From positions 84,045,765 to 84,109,764 of the forward strand of contig CM037588.1 in NCBI GenBank assembly GCA_021018995.1: a DNA stretch of 64,000 nucleotides, written 5' to 3'. Shown in pieces: positions 46,620 through 58,296 of the stretch. The translations under genes were made by a program, and so were the position numbers. Below the pieces are notes generated by a model that saw nothing but the letters and a program-made list of their open reading frames with translations, was not told the DNA's origin and ran no database searches. The DNA comes from Chloranthus sessilifolius (lineage: Eukaryota > Streptophyta > Magnoliopsida > Chloranthales > Chloranthaceae). Numbering within the stretch: position 1 is the stretch's first letter; each line of letters starts with the position of its first letter.

Positions 46620-46921
46620 AATATATCCAATCCTTCCTTTCTTCTTGAACTTCTTATATTTTTCATCCCCTTTCCATGATAATATCTTCATCCTCATGAA
46701 ACTATTTTTTGAGAACCCTCCCTACCTCTGATAGAGGTCCCAACAGTCTTATCATAATCAATAATTGATCTCAACTTCAACAGCTCCATCCTCATTTTTT
46801 TTTTTGGGACTTTACTGCTAATGCTATTTTGGTTTTCGTTTTCCATATAGTACAATAGTTCTGTCAATTTGGCTTCACAAGCCTCATAAGTCAATCCTAA
46901 ACATTTGTTAAAAAGGATCAT
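46600..46921 (-). pseudogene. LINE ORF remnant (possible)
   Basis: The minus-strand frame from 46921 ends PKKKMRMELLKLRS, IDYDKT. This resembles the segment often found just before the endonuclease start in plant L1-type LINEs. Shortly downstream MRMKILSWKGD resembles a decayed MKILSWNVRG endonuclease start. The match is short and the rest is unreadable. Confidence 0.35.
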
Positions 46922-48514
46922 TCAGATGTTACCCAACCATTATGTTCATCAAGCTCTTTTGAGGTCTTGAATATCTGTGAGCTAGATACACTCTTAGAGA
47001 TCCCATTCTTTGTTTTACATGTTCTGACAGTGCACCCTGAGACCAAACCGTAAATCAATTGCAGTTGCTTGAAATCTCATTCAAATGGGATGAGGCAGAT
47101 CAAGCAAGGATAAAATGTGCAGCCAAATTAGTTATATGGTTCCTGACCTCTTTCAGCTCATGTTTTGATTTTCTAATCTCCTAGGGAATATTACACAGGC
47201 ATTTTCTTAGATTCTCTAGGATTACCAGCTAGCTAACGCCATGTATTCTTTAAAGAGCAGAGCTTCGGTCCTTTGCTATGGCCCAATCCATCGCCAACAA
47301 GGGGATCTCCAAGAGAGGTGGAATTATCATAACAACAAGGATTATGATTTTCTGATTTAGTGAGCTTTGAGCACCATTGCCAATAGGCCCAATATTATAT
47401 TCTGCAATGAGTGAATCATGGACCCAGGAGCTCTCAGTTTCAGTAGAGCTATGTTCAGGAGAATTTTAAACCAAATTCTACATCCCCTCCTCCCTTCCGT
47501 CACACATTGTTTGTATGGCTGGTTTATGCCTAAAGGTTCCACTTGAGTATGTTCATTTCAGACCTTGAGACTTCTCTAAAAACTTGACCCAAGCCTGGTC
47601 CATATATTGTTTGGAGCAAGAAATCAAGCCCTGCTTTCTGTTTGAATGTCCTCTGATGGGCCTTTGGTTGGGCATAACAGAAAATGGTTTATCACCCACC
47701 CAAGCCAGAGTTCAGTCCGTATGTCAACGGGGCTTGGATTTCAGGCCCAAAAAGACCTAATTCTTTAGGTGTTGGCTGCCTGATCGATTTACAGCTCTAC
47801 AGTCACCTCAAATCCGTAGGAAGCTAATGCAGATTTGTGATAGACTGAAAATCATGTTACATCTCATAGCTTTTCTAAGTAATAACAATGCGAACCCTAT
47901 CTGTTTATACTCTTTGGATTTTAATGTGGATGCACATCAGTACAAGAGTATTCTTCCACCTAAAATGTATTATTGTGCTTATAATTTCCAAAGTCCCGCT
48001 AATCTCAGATCCAGAGCATATGATGTGGATGTTAAAAACTTTTATTTTCAGTTATCTGATTGAATCAGAGATATTCTGGTATGGCATGTATTGGGGATTG
48101 ACATTGATTGATATTTGTATACTCCATACCTCTATTTATGCCTTCTGTTATATTGAATTACCTCTTAATCACTCAATAAAGCTTGCTTATTTTTTAGCAT
48201 AAAATGTCATAATTAGGAGCTCAACAAGAATCTGCTTCCACTGATCACTGGTTTAATGATGATCTTTATTAGTCACATAACAGTCATTCCTTGTTGGGAT
48301 GTTACATACCTTTATAATTGTTAGACGTCCATTGCAATGGCACTTCTTTTCCCCCTTTCAACAATTACGATGGCATAGCATACATTGTAATGACCACACA
48401 ATTCTTAAATTACGAGTTAGATAAGAAGGTAGAAAAAATTATAAACATTAAAATTTGATATGATGGTTGTTATTCCAAGATAGGGAAAAAATGGCTCAAA
48501 CTATAAAATGGTAC
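46922..48514. other. CACTA interior, no gene recognised
   Basis: Possibly decayed LINE sequence on the minus strand up to about 47770. The plus-strand ORFs at 47827-48202 look like chance readings. Confidence 0.35.
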
Positions 48515-48769
48515 CTTGGGGAGGAAAACATAACTCTTCAGCTGGAAATTGAGAACAGCAGGAAGTCTGTGAAGCTTGCTACAACGGGTAGCATTGACTC
48601 TTGCTCCACATGACTCGCAAAAATATTGATTATCTCCATCAAGTTTTTCTATGTTAAGATAATCATCTAAACTCTGATCCAGATTTTTCAACCCTTTGAT
48701 GTTCAACTCTAGTTCATAAAAGTCTTCCATCTTTGAAGAAGCTTCAGAATCTTTCCACACATTGAACAC
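48515..48769 (-). pseudogene. UBP26-like ubiquitin-specific protease exon (captured)
   Basis: A 255-nt exon with an AG acceptor at its start (TATAG/GTGTTC) and a donor CAAG/GTACC at its end. The residues read [40 protein letters not shown] and [17 protein letters not shown]. They match the USP catalytic domain of plant UBP26-type enzymes, which remove ubiquitin from histone H2B. Two CXXC-type cysteines remain (FCESC), but the third and fourth positions look altered. The catalytic Cys and His boxes are not included. Confidence 0.85.
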
Positions 48770-49496
48770 CTATAAAACTTTTGAAATAGGATTATGATCT
48801 ATTCTTACTCAAACGAAAAAAATGAGATAAGTAGCATCAGTAGCTCAAGGATCAAGTTCTTAACAGATTTAACTCTTCCACTACATTTTTCTCCAATGCT
48901 AAAATGATAAAAAAAAATGTCCATCAGGGTAGCAGGTGCCTTGTTAAAAAAAATTGGTTATGGAAAGAGTCCTGGTGCAGTTGAAACAGTAACTGTCTCG
49001 TAGAAAATCACAAAAATTACCAGATACAATATCAACTAAAAAGTATATAATAACAAAGTGCTCCCCAACCTATTTCTTAAAATTTTGCACTTATTTTCAA
49101 ACACAAGAACAGGTAAAAATAAAAAATAACAAAGCATCTAATCCAACAAAAAACGGTGAAAACTTCTATCATACTTATTTCTGTTGAAACCTGAAAACTG
49201 AACGAAAAAGTTGAATATTTTGACAACTATTCTTTTACAAATGTTAAATTACATGAATAGAGGGGTTTATATCCCAACATATGTCACTGCCTGCAGGGTA
49301 TTATGAAATCTATTAGAGCGAGACTAAGATACCAAGTTATGGATATGGATACACAATACAACTCAGCATTTTAAATGAACTTGGAATTGGATGCAAATAT
49401 GTATAGTATAATATTTATTTAGAAAATATGTATAGCATTTTAAAACAATAATATTTCTTAGGCTATATTTTCGTAGGACAGTAGTGTTACTTTTTA
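48770..49496. other. CACTA interior, no gene recognised
   Basis: A/T-rich sequence; it may be intron of the captured UBP26-like piece, but no further exon was recognised. Confidence 0.35.
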
Positions 49497-49797
49497 CTAG
49501 GAAAGCCAAAACTCATCTCCTTCGAAGTCCTGCATTAACTGACATTGGTATACAAGGATCCAATGATAGAAATTATGAAACAGAAGGCACCGAGGGATCT
49601 GGGTCTTGCAAATCGCAAAGCAGAGATCACAATTAGATTGTGAGAGATCTCTTATGCATTGCCCAAATGCATAGGCAGAATTGTTTGTTGTTGTCCCCAT
49701 AACAACTCTCGCATACCTTTGCGATGATATTTGGGAAGTAACGACATCCAGGGCCGATGCGAAATTGGCTATGAATGCCCCACGATTGGGTAAAGAA
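49497..49797 (-). pseudogene. DUF26/Gnk2 domain exon (PDLP/CRRSP-like, captured)
   Basis: The minus strand reads LPNRGAFIANFASALDVVTS, QRYARVVMGTTTNNS and CIRDLSQSNCDLCFAICKTQ, then IPRC. CIRDLSQSNCDLC is the C-X8-C-X2-C signature of DUF26 (Gnk2) domains of plasmodesmata-located and cysteine-rich secreted proteins. A stop precedes the exon (TGA near 49802), and the reading loses similarity after IPRC. It lacks a signal peptide and transmembrane part. Confidence 0.78.
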
Positions 49798-49815
49798 GCA
49801 GTTCAGTTGGAGAAA

Positions 49816-50050
49816 ATGAGAGTTGTTGTGGTTGATCTTGGGTCTGATAGAGGAGTTATTAAGAAGAAGATGAAGATGAAGAACAGAGAAGAGAGAGAAG
49901 ACTTATTTAAATATTTTGGGGTGATGGGCATGAAAGAGAAGAGATGAAGAAGAAAGATGAGATGGTCAAATGAAAGCTGCTTCTGTTGACTTGGGTCCAA
50001 TAGAGGAGTTGCGAAGAAGAGCAAAGAGAGAGAGAGAGAGAGGGAGAGAG
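49816..50050 (+). repeat. Purine-rich imperfect direct repeat
   Basis: TTGATCTTGGGTCTGATAGA GGAGTT near 49830 recurs as TTGACTTGGGTCCAATAGA GGAGTT near 49985, each followed by AAGAAG-rich sequence. A (GA)n run lies at 50028-50045. Confidence 0.6.
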
Positions 50051-50612
50051 CTGGCTATGAAGATTTCTAAAAAATTTGGGCATGGAAGAGATGAGAAGAA
50101 GAAGAGAGATGATGGGTGACAAAAAAAAAAACCATTAAAGAAATTTTTTAAAGGTTGTTTAGTAATGGACATGAAGATATGAACATAAGAAGTAGCAGAA
50201 GCAGAGAGACATTTGATAGGTGACAGTTAAATCCTTTGAAAAGTGATTTTGAGTAATGGCTATGGGAGATATGAGAAGAAGTTGATAAAAAAGAGGGAGA
50301 TGAGATGGGTACTACCAATTAATTCCATTAAACCATTGATGAGATGAGATGGGTAATACCAATTATTAAAAAGATAAAGAATTTGCAGAAATGGTTGACA
50401 CCTCCTCGTATACAGACTCCATATGAATTAACGAAATACAATCATAAAAAATAATATGAAGAATGATTAAAGCATAAGAGCAACTACTTGCTAATGAGCT
50501 TTCTACCGATGATGCATGTTGTTTAAAAAGAAGACTTGGTATTTTTGGACCTGTGCCACTTAAAACGCCATCTAAGCCATTTGATTGGAAAGCCCATGAC
50601 ATAAAGGATTAA

Positions 50613-50762
50613 AAATCTTTGGTGCCAAAGGTCAGCACAAAACACGATCTCTATCATCTTATTCAAGGCAGCAAAAGCACATCATCTACTCCAATGGTTG
50701 ACTGCATTGAATCAGATGATAAAGATCATTTTTTCATGCCGATCTTTAGCACCAAAGATCTT
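50613..50762. mobile_element. Short fold-back MITE in the CACTA interior
   Basis: The left arm AATCTTTGGTGCCAAAGGTC with TATCATCTTATTCAAGGCAG pairs with the right arm TGCATTGAATCAGATGATAA and CTTTAGCACCAAAGATCTT. It belongs to the family at 28524 and 38302, but with a short loop. Confidence 0.6.
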
Positions 50763-51236
50763 TACCTCATGGGCTTCCGATCGAATGACTTAGATAATGT
50801 TTCAAGTGGCACATGTCACAAAATTCCAAGTCTTCTTTTATATATTTTTATGAAAAAAAACCCTCTTTATACATTTATGAAAAGAAAACACATTTTAAAC
50901 ACTTTTTTTTACATATAAAACACATTGTTTGTAACAATGCTCACTGCACAGCTGACAAGACTAGGCTCATCAGCTCATTGATGGAAGTGGACCAAAATTT
51001 GCCAAACTGCATACAACTTAACTTGCATAGAGTCTACACTGGAACAAAGCTCTTCTTGGTTGGTCAAAGTCGATGACTTTTGAGTGCTAACTCACATGAG
51101 TCCTTTAGATGTTCACCCGTGCCTCTACAATTTTCCATCTCTCCATCAATATACCATCATCAGCGAAAGCATCTTTTCTCATTTGTTATATGTATATAGG
51201 AAGCCGGTTAGGTCTTTCAATGGAGGGTGGTGATCT

Positions 51237-51275
51237 CACTACAAAAATAGTGGGTTTTAGTGGCGGCACGGTCTT
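51237..51275 (+). repeat. Another CACTA-type terminus
   Basis: CACTACAAAAATAGTGGG then TTTTAGTGGCGGCA: a CACTA-style end of a different subfamily, close in style to the MITE at 29443 (TTAGCGGCAGC). No partner end was found nearby. Confidence 0.45.
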
Positions 51276-51429
51276 TAGAGAAAACTCACTTACGTAGTGC
51301 ATTTTAACATAAATTTAAAATACACTTTTTTTTTTTTGAGAAAGATTTAAAATACATTTAATATACTTATGTAGTGCGTTTTAACATGGATTTAAGATAA
51401 ACTTAATACACTTAAAGATAGATTTAAAA

Positions 51430-51960
51430 GAGTGCCTATATAAAGGGAACCTTTCCCTTGTTCCATCACATGCGAAACCCAACTGAGTAGCTCCAACTCT
51501 CCCTCGTTACATCTGAAGCGAAACCCAACCGCGACCCTTTCTCGATCTCTCATCTCCTAATTGCAAAACCCTAATTGTTGTCTCAGTTTTTTACTCTAAT
51601 CACTTTCTCCAATCTCTAGCTCTTTCTAATCTCTCAAACAATTTCTCAAATTACAACTATTCGAAATTTCTCAAATCACAACAATCTCTCAAACATCGAT
51701 CTCTAGCTGCATCGATGTCTTTGTTTTAAGGCTCCAAGATTTCCGCCTCACAGAAGGTTAGATCTCGTGTTTCGATATTCGTGATTTCAGATTTTAATAT
51801 GTTCATAGATTTGAGATCTGAATTTTCTGACTTTTTGGGGATTTTTGTTGATACATTTTAGATCTATCAAATCACAACTGCTGGAAGGCTGCGTTGATTG
51901 AAGGTCCATTAGATTGAAGGCTCCAAAAGTACATCATCACGAAAGGTTAGATCTCATATT
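51430..51960 (+). promoter_or_regulatory. Promoter-like and 5' UTR-like block in the CACTA interior
   Basis: A TATA box TATATAAAG at 51437-51445, then a C/T-rich leader with GCGAAACCCAAC doubled (51472, 51519). Two related segments follow (AAGGCTCCAA..AAGGTTAGATCTC at 51730 and 51918), each with an exon/GTTAGATC-like border. It may be captured promoter and leader exons of an unknown gene. Confidence 0.35.
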
Positions 51961-54449
51961 TATCTCATGTTTCGATTCGTGATTGACAATTATATTTTAG
52001 ATCTGTCAATTTTAGGACAGAAAACGGGAATTTTTGGCTATATATTTCATATTTGATTTTTTCTGACTTATTTGGGGATTTTTGTGACTTATTTGGGGCA
52101 TTTTTGTTTGTATACTTCAGATTTGTTAATTTTTCTCGATTAACAGAAGAATTGTAGAGATTATTTAGAATCAGAGAATTTGGAGTGGTAGATCACCCAA
52201 AACAACCCGGATTCGATAATTTGTACTTCGCCAATAAGGTATCATACTCAATACTTTGATGCATACTCAATAGTTTGAGTGACAAGCAGTTTAATTTTTT
52301 TTATTTTAAAAAAATGCATTTTAATTTATGAAATCTGGGGAGTATTACGTCACTCTAAATTGCAGCAGCAAAACAATTATAATTAAGAGCTGTAGTAAAG
52401 CTTTCACCCTCTCCAAATGTGTGCTTTTATGGACCACATAAGGCCACCTAGGAAGTCCTTAATTTTGAAGAGCCGCAGGTCTGCTCCATTAATAGTAGCC
52501 ATAGTGCATTTACTTTCTTTTCATTTCCTTATCAGTAACAAAAAAATTTATATAAAAAAAATGAAAATCTCCGAAAAGAAGGATAAGTTTCAGTCTTTCC
52601 TCTGTGATCGAGGTTGGTCTCCTGAGGTCCATCCCAAAAGCCAAAAGCAGATATGCACTCTACACTTTGGTTAAACCTTAGGAAGTGCACAACCATTTAT
52701 TAGCATGCAAATCAGTGAAAGCACAAGCTTGACCATTTAAATGAGTCGATTACCCGATTTATTGGAAGTTGAGACCAGCCGGTATTTTCAAAATATTGCT
52801 GACTCTTCGGTATATCCAAGTATCGGCCAAGCCTGTTACGGTAACAAGGTCCAAATCTAGTCACCAAAAAGTGGTATGGTGAGAAGCATATCGCCACCAA
52901 ATTTGTATTGAAATGCAAATCCAGCATGGAATAATTTTTTTATTCTTGTACTACAACAGATACATCCCTTGTCAATTCTTCAACTGAAGCTTCCACGGGC
53001 AATGCACAAGTCCCTCCCCTAGAAATTGCTTTAGCTCAACCAATAGCCCCTAGTCCTAGTTCAGACACGCCTCTAGCCACTAAACCACTGATGCTACTGA
53101 CCCTACCACTAATACCTTGTAACTGGTATGGATTCTATCTCTACCAATGTTATTGATGCTGCTGCCCCTGCCTAAGCCTCTCAAGCCCCTGCTCATACTA
53201 AAGTAGCTTTGATTATGATTTCTCAGCCAAATGGAAAGAAATAAGATAATGCTCATAAGTCACTTTTTGTAATTCCTATTCGACGTGATCCAATTATCTT
53301 GTGGAACACAATGCTCACAAGTCACTTTTTGGGAAGTGCGTCACGTTGAATAGAAAACTGCCAATTTTCTCCTGATTTCAAGACCGGTTTTGTGGAAACA
53401 AAAAAAATCTCCATCATTTGATTTGAAGCAGTCAATGAGTTTAATATTTGGTATGGGATTAATACTTGGTGTGGAATATTTAATATTTGGTGTGGGATTA
53501 ATAGCACTCCCATTATATATAATGTTAATGCTCATACAAATTAACTAGGAAAGGAAACAATTTCAACGAATTCTAAGACGTTGGATCTTCAAAGCATTGA
53601 CCAAACCATGAGTCATGAATTACCTCTGGAGGGCTCATCTGATAGAGTATCTTCCTTTGTAATTCCTTCCTAATAATAACGATTGTTGGGGAATTCTCTA
53701 CCCCTAAACCGAATCCTAGCTCATATGCTTCACCAAACTTCGACAAATCAGGAGTTCCCTGTATTGTGATGATTCCCTCTCATACGGAAAACCCACTGTT
53801 TTCCATGAAGGTAAATAACCTTTCAAATCTTTTTGCCTGCTGAGCCGAAACTTTTTTGTGCACTTTCCACTCGTATATGCAATCCAAAATAAATTGACAG
53901 CAGCAATCCCTTCTTACGACCAAAACCACCAGCTACCCGTCATGAAGTGTATTCGAGTTGTAAAATGTTCTTAAAGGATCCCTGCCGCTAGCTTTTTATT
54001 AATGTAAGTGTCACCTATGATATCCAGATACTTGTATTACACAAATGCATAAACAACATAAATATCATGGAAATGCTGCTGCTTTATACGGTAGGATACC
54101 TCTTTATTCTCATCTGCATATGCATATGACAATTAAAAATAGCCAAGTCCTTATCTTGCAATTTTTTTTTAATGCCCATGTCTAGTAGGGCACCAATGTT
54201 CATTTTCCATATCTATGTTTTAGAAATCTGCCGAGTAACTTAAGTTGTAACTATTTCTTCATCCATATCTCAGTTTCCATAACTGCAACCTACCCTTGTT
54301 CCATATCTGGGAACTGCTCAATGGAATCTGCTATTGGGTCATTCTCACCTTATTCAAGTCCTACGAAGCTCTTCCTTCACTTGTCCTTGTCAGCCAGTTG
54401 TTGGAGTTTCTGCCAAGCACTTTAATTGTTGTTACATATGTCTGCAAAG
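51961..54449. other. CACTA interior, no gene recognised
   Basis: 53440-53515 has a short tandem repeat (TTTAATATTTGGTRTGGGAT). 53400-53435 is half of a fold-back MITE. The Thr/Pro-rich reading at 52960-53100 (DTSLVNSSTEASTGNA) could be a decayed coding piece of unknown origin. Confidence 0.35.
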
Positions 54450-54498
54450 CCAACCCCAAATAGATGGGATAAGGCTGTGATGATGATGATGACGATGG
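54450..54498 (+). mobile_element. 3' tail of an RTE-type LINE or derived SINE
   Basis: CAACCCCAAATAGATGGGAT followed by AAGGCTGTGATGATGATGAT matches the well-known end of plant RTE-clade LINEs with a (GAT)n tail. The 5' extent is not clear. Confidence 0.6.
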
Positions 54499-55080
54499 CT
54501 GATTATTTAATGGGACCACTCCATTGCTAGCCTTATTAGGCATTTGGGAAATCTCCTATTTCTTGATTTTAAGCAACCTTAAATTCTCAACTGCATGTCT
54601 CTGTGAGAAGTTCTAGCTTGGAGCAATTTTTTTTGTTATTTATGGTGCCATTTAGTGACGATTTTTTAGAGAAACAAATAAAGTAATTATTTGATGTAAC
54701 TCTAACTAGTTATTACATTGTTTATTTGGAGTTTTTGCCCTTGCAAACTAATGAACGTGAAAGAAGAAAGTGGAGAACTTTCCTCTATCGCAAGGTTTGC
54801 CCTTACAAGTTATCATATCTATATTACAGATGACAAATCGCATGTGCATGTGTATATACATCTGCATATTCTTGCTCAAGTTTATTTATGTGCTTGTTTG
54901 GGTCCACACACATGATGTGCTTTGTTGAAATAAACTCTCAAACAATTATCATGGGTGTTGTTTTCTTACTTTCTATTGCTTAGAAAGTTCAAAAAAGTAC
55001 TATTTCCCTTATCATGATATACAAATTCACATTGAGAAAGGAATAATTATTATAATCTTTTTTTAATTTATCACACGCAA

Positions 55081-55343
55081 GGATCAAGCAGTGCTTGTCG
55101 CAGTCTTTATGGTGGATTTGTCAAGTGGACCATGGGAAATGTAAGGTTGAATTTTGACGTTCTACTTGTTTGCTTCATGATGACAATTTGTGAATAATTT
55201 CAGTCTTCATCCCATCATTGCAGTGCCCAGTTCTGATTTTATTTTATTTTTCTCATGCCAAGGATGCGACTGGAAGTGACAGCATTGTTGTTCAACTGGC
55301 AAGTGAGACACATTGGGATGAACTCGTTATAATTATTGCAGTG
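55081..55343 (+). pseudogene. Mevalonate diphosphate decarboxylase, two exons (captured)
   Basis: Exon 1 at 55081-55140 reads GSSSACRSLYGGFVKWTMGN-like and ends at GTAAGG. Exon 2 at 55263-55343 reads DATGSDSIVVQLASETHWDE, LVIIIAVV and ends at GTATGTG. Both borders have AG/GT sites, and the two exons join in frame (phase 0) with the 122-bp intron kept. Together they cover the central GHMP-kinase-fold part of MVD, the enzyme that makes isopentenyl diphosphate in the mevalonate pathway. The remainder of the gene is missing. Confidence 0.85.
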
Positions 55344-56233
55344 GTATGTGGTTTTCTTCTATCACACTTTCTATTAGTTGATAGTTTAACTGGTTGCACG
55401 TTTGCAGTATATTTCCATTTTCCAAATGCTGGTTTGCATTTAATATTGTATTTTCCAGTCATTTGTAACTTTATGTTTTGGTCCTTGATGTTTGTTTACG
55501 TATCAAAGTTTTTGAAGTAGAACTTGTTGATTTGTCATGCACACCAATTTTGAGTAACCTATAGAACCTACGGGAACAATGAATTAAAGGGAGCCTACTT
55601 GTTCTTCTGTACTCTCCACTTTTCTTTCTTAATACTTTCCCGATTGATTCAAATTGCTCAATGCTCCTGCAGGTTTTACAAACTTCTCCTTTTTCTCCCT
55701 AACCATATATATTGAATTTATACTTTTGATCATCTAGAATCATCTATAATGCATGTCCCATGAGTGGAAAATGTACATGTTTCAATTTTTGTGGCTTCAC
55801 ACCTTTTTTTTTTAAATCTTTTCAATTGCTCAAATCTTGTTTTGAAGTTTATTAAAAAATGAACTTGTTCCTTGATTATTGTTGTTCAATAATTTACTTG
55901 TTTACCACGACTTTCCAATTAGATTTTTCAAAGTTTATTGGGTCTTAAACTTGGCCAGAACAGGGGTAGTAAGGGGATAAATTTGATTTTAAAATGAGCC
56001 CATGTGACCGCATTAAGGTGGCCACGTGCAGCATTTCTCAAGGAACAATTTATCGAGATTGGTTCTCGATAACCTTAGCTTTCTTTGGGATTTCGAGTCT
56101 TAGCAAGTAAGGGGACTGTCGGCGGTTAAAAATTTATAATTGTGAAAGCTCTCAAGTCCAAGAGAGTAGGACATTTGGGCTGGTTAAAACTTTATAACAA
56201 CATAAGGAATTAGACTCCAAATCTGCGCAAGAA
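55344..56233. other. CACTA interior, no gene recognised
   Basis: The first part is likely MVD intron sequence. No further exon was found. Confidence 0.35.
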
Positions 56234-56270
56234 CACTACCTCAAAATGAGGGAAAAACCACTGGATCTTT
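56234..56270 (+). repeat. Internal CACTA-type terminus (2)
   Basis: CACTACCTCAAAATGAGG then GAAAAACCACTGG. Nearly identical to 44904 and in the same direction, 2.3 kb before the right end of the large element. Confidence 0.55.
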
Positions 56271-56607
56271 CACCTATTGGGTCAACATTTAAAACTATGA
56301 ACTAAATAAATAAATAAATAAACAAAACTAAATCTTTGAACAAATTTAGTATCTATATGAATCAAAACATGCAAAAAAGTCACTTTTTAGTTCTCTCAAT
56401 CATTGGTTAGAAAGTTCTCAATGTGAATCCAAATTTAAAAAAAAAATCTCAAACATATTACTTGTTTTGAAAATAAAAAAAAAATTGTTTACTTGTTTCA
56501 GTAATTTTTGAATGCTTTTACCCCTTTTAAAATATTTTTTCTAAAAAAAGTAATTTGTCAGATGAATGGTCTTTGCTATTCCACATAATTCAGTTTTTAA
56601 CAAGCAG

Positions 56608-56860
56608 GCCTCTGGGAAGTGTGAAAGTAAGGATGGATGGAGCAAGTTCCTTCCATCACAACAACGAACTCTTCCGTATAATAGTGCCCAATAGTCAGTT
56701 AAGAAGCAGCGTCTTTGTGATGGTTTAAATGCTATTGAAAATGGTTTAAATGCTAGTGATAACGATAAGGAGCAGGGTCTGACAGCATACTATTCAAGTG
56801 CACTTAGCAGTAGCAAATTCTCCAGAAGAGAAGATGAATCGCGAAAATCGTTTTAAACCT
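56608..56860 (+). pseudogene. Unidentified exon-like segment (possible capture)
   Basis: After an AG the frame reads ASGKCESKDGWSKFLPSQQR, TLPYNSAQ, a stop, then KKQRLCDGLNAIENG and TAYYSSALSSSKFSRRED. It has coding-like composition with an inner repeat (GCTATTGAAAATGGTTTAAA / GCTAGTGATAA). I do not recognise the protein. Confidence 0.35.
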
Positions 56861-57074
56861 TTTGAAAAAGGACATGGAAATCGGGCAGAGATTAAGCATT
56901 TTTGACCAAAAAATTCAGCTGGCTTTGCGTGTTCTTCCCTAGTTAGACCAGCAACAGATCACAGTCTCATCCCACTTAGTTCTGCAACTTCTCCATGGAG
57001 TTCAAGTAGTAGCGTTAGTAAGATCACTTGCTCTGTATCAGCCCCTAATTGACAGAGGATCTTCGAACCCTTCC

Positions 57075-57185
57075 ATATCCACCTAAGGAGCCTATAATTC
57101 GGGTCTGTCTTTTGTGGGGAGTTCCAAGTTTCGAAGTAGAAACATTATACCCACCTAAGAATCCTATAATTTGGGTCTGTCTTTT
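57075..57185 (+). repeat. Short direct duplication, 38 bp
   Basis: CCACCTAAGRAKCCTATAAT then TYGGGTCTGTCTTTTGTG occurs at about 57079 and 57151, with an unrelated 34 bp between. Confidence 0.65.
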
Positions 57186-58296
57186 GTGATTATGTTGTTT
57201 TATTTGTTTGATTTTTTTGTTCATCAGTTTCTTTGCCTTTTTATTTATTTAGTTTATTGCAGAATTTTTTGTCGGCCTTGCAAGTTGGACGTGTAATCGT
57301 TGAAGCTGCTCAAACAACAGTTCCCTTGGTTCGGGTTCTCAGATGCGACCGAGTGTGGTCACTGGACACCATCAGCAGAAAGCCTGGTCAGCCACCATTG
57401 AGGCCACAATCTCCATCAAATAACCATCGAGGACACCATCAGCAGAGTGTGGTCATTGAAGCTGTTGTTGCCATTGGATGGAGTATATGAAGTTAACAAC
57501 CATCTGATTAGTGATTGGCTTTGACTGTTGCCTTCCTAATGCTCAGCTTGCTCGTGAAAAGATATGTAGATGGAAGCTTCTTTTTTAATATTTAAAACAG
57601 GAAGGAATAAATTTTATACTTTTGGATACTATGGCTCTTCTATTCTTATGTGAAGTATGTGTTTAAAATTTGTTATGTGCTTGGAGTATTATCAGTTTAA
57701 TTGCTTAATATCATCAATATCTTAATTTAATTGCTTAATATCATAAATATTTAATTACGTTCTCCTTTTGATTTCAGGCGAAGCTTTTCGATTTGAAGCT
57801 CACCTCAAACGGATCACTAGGGGACGGGGATACATGGCGGGAGAGGCGAAGCACATATTTTTTAATTATGAAAATAGGTCATGGGGTCCTTAGATTGTTA
57901 ACTCTTTTTTTGTTTTTTTTTTGTTTTTGAATAAAAGGATTGAGCATGTAAAGTTTAAAATATTTGGTTGATTTGAAAGGTTGGATTAGAGGTTGAGATG
58001 CAATCTTCTGTTTGAATAAAAGAATTGGGCATTTATTTTATTTATTAATGGCATTGAATGATTTGCATTTGAGTTGAATGGATGTGTTTAAATATGAGAT
58101 TAATAGCTTTTTTTCTTTATATAATTTTTTTTAAAGCATTAAAAAATTGCATTAAAAAAAAAGTATTCAAAAAGCATAAAAAAATTGTATTAAAAAAAAG
58201 CATAAAAAATTATTATTTTAAAAAAATTTGTGTAAAAAATTGTCGATGTAATTTTTTTTTTTTAGATATATATATATTTTTTTAAAATTTGCATAA
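57186..58296. other. CACTA interior, no gene recognised
   Basis: An 85-codon plus-strand ORF at 57233-57490 has no recognised domain. 58080-58290 is extremely A/T-rich with A-runs and T-runs. Confidence 0.35.

Noticed and set aside
47827..48202. Overlapping plus-strand ORFs of 78 and 104 codons
   Set aside because: Two frames over the same A/T-rich stretch, no domain, no exon-like borders. Judged chance readings.
49803..50172. Minus-strand Ser/Leu/Phe-rich ORFs
   Set aside because: They are antisense of the purine-rich direct repeats and (GA)n run; three overlapping frames are open for compositional reasons.
57233..57490. Captured gene coding 85 residues
   Set aside because: Part has coding-like composition (VGRVIVEAAQTTVPLVRVL), but no family is recognised and no borders are clear, so it was not called as a gene.
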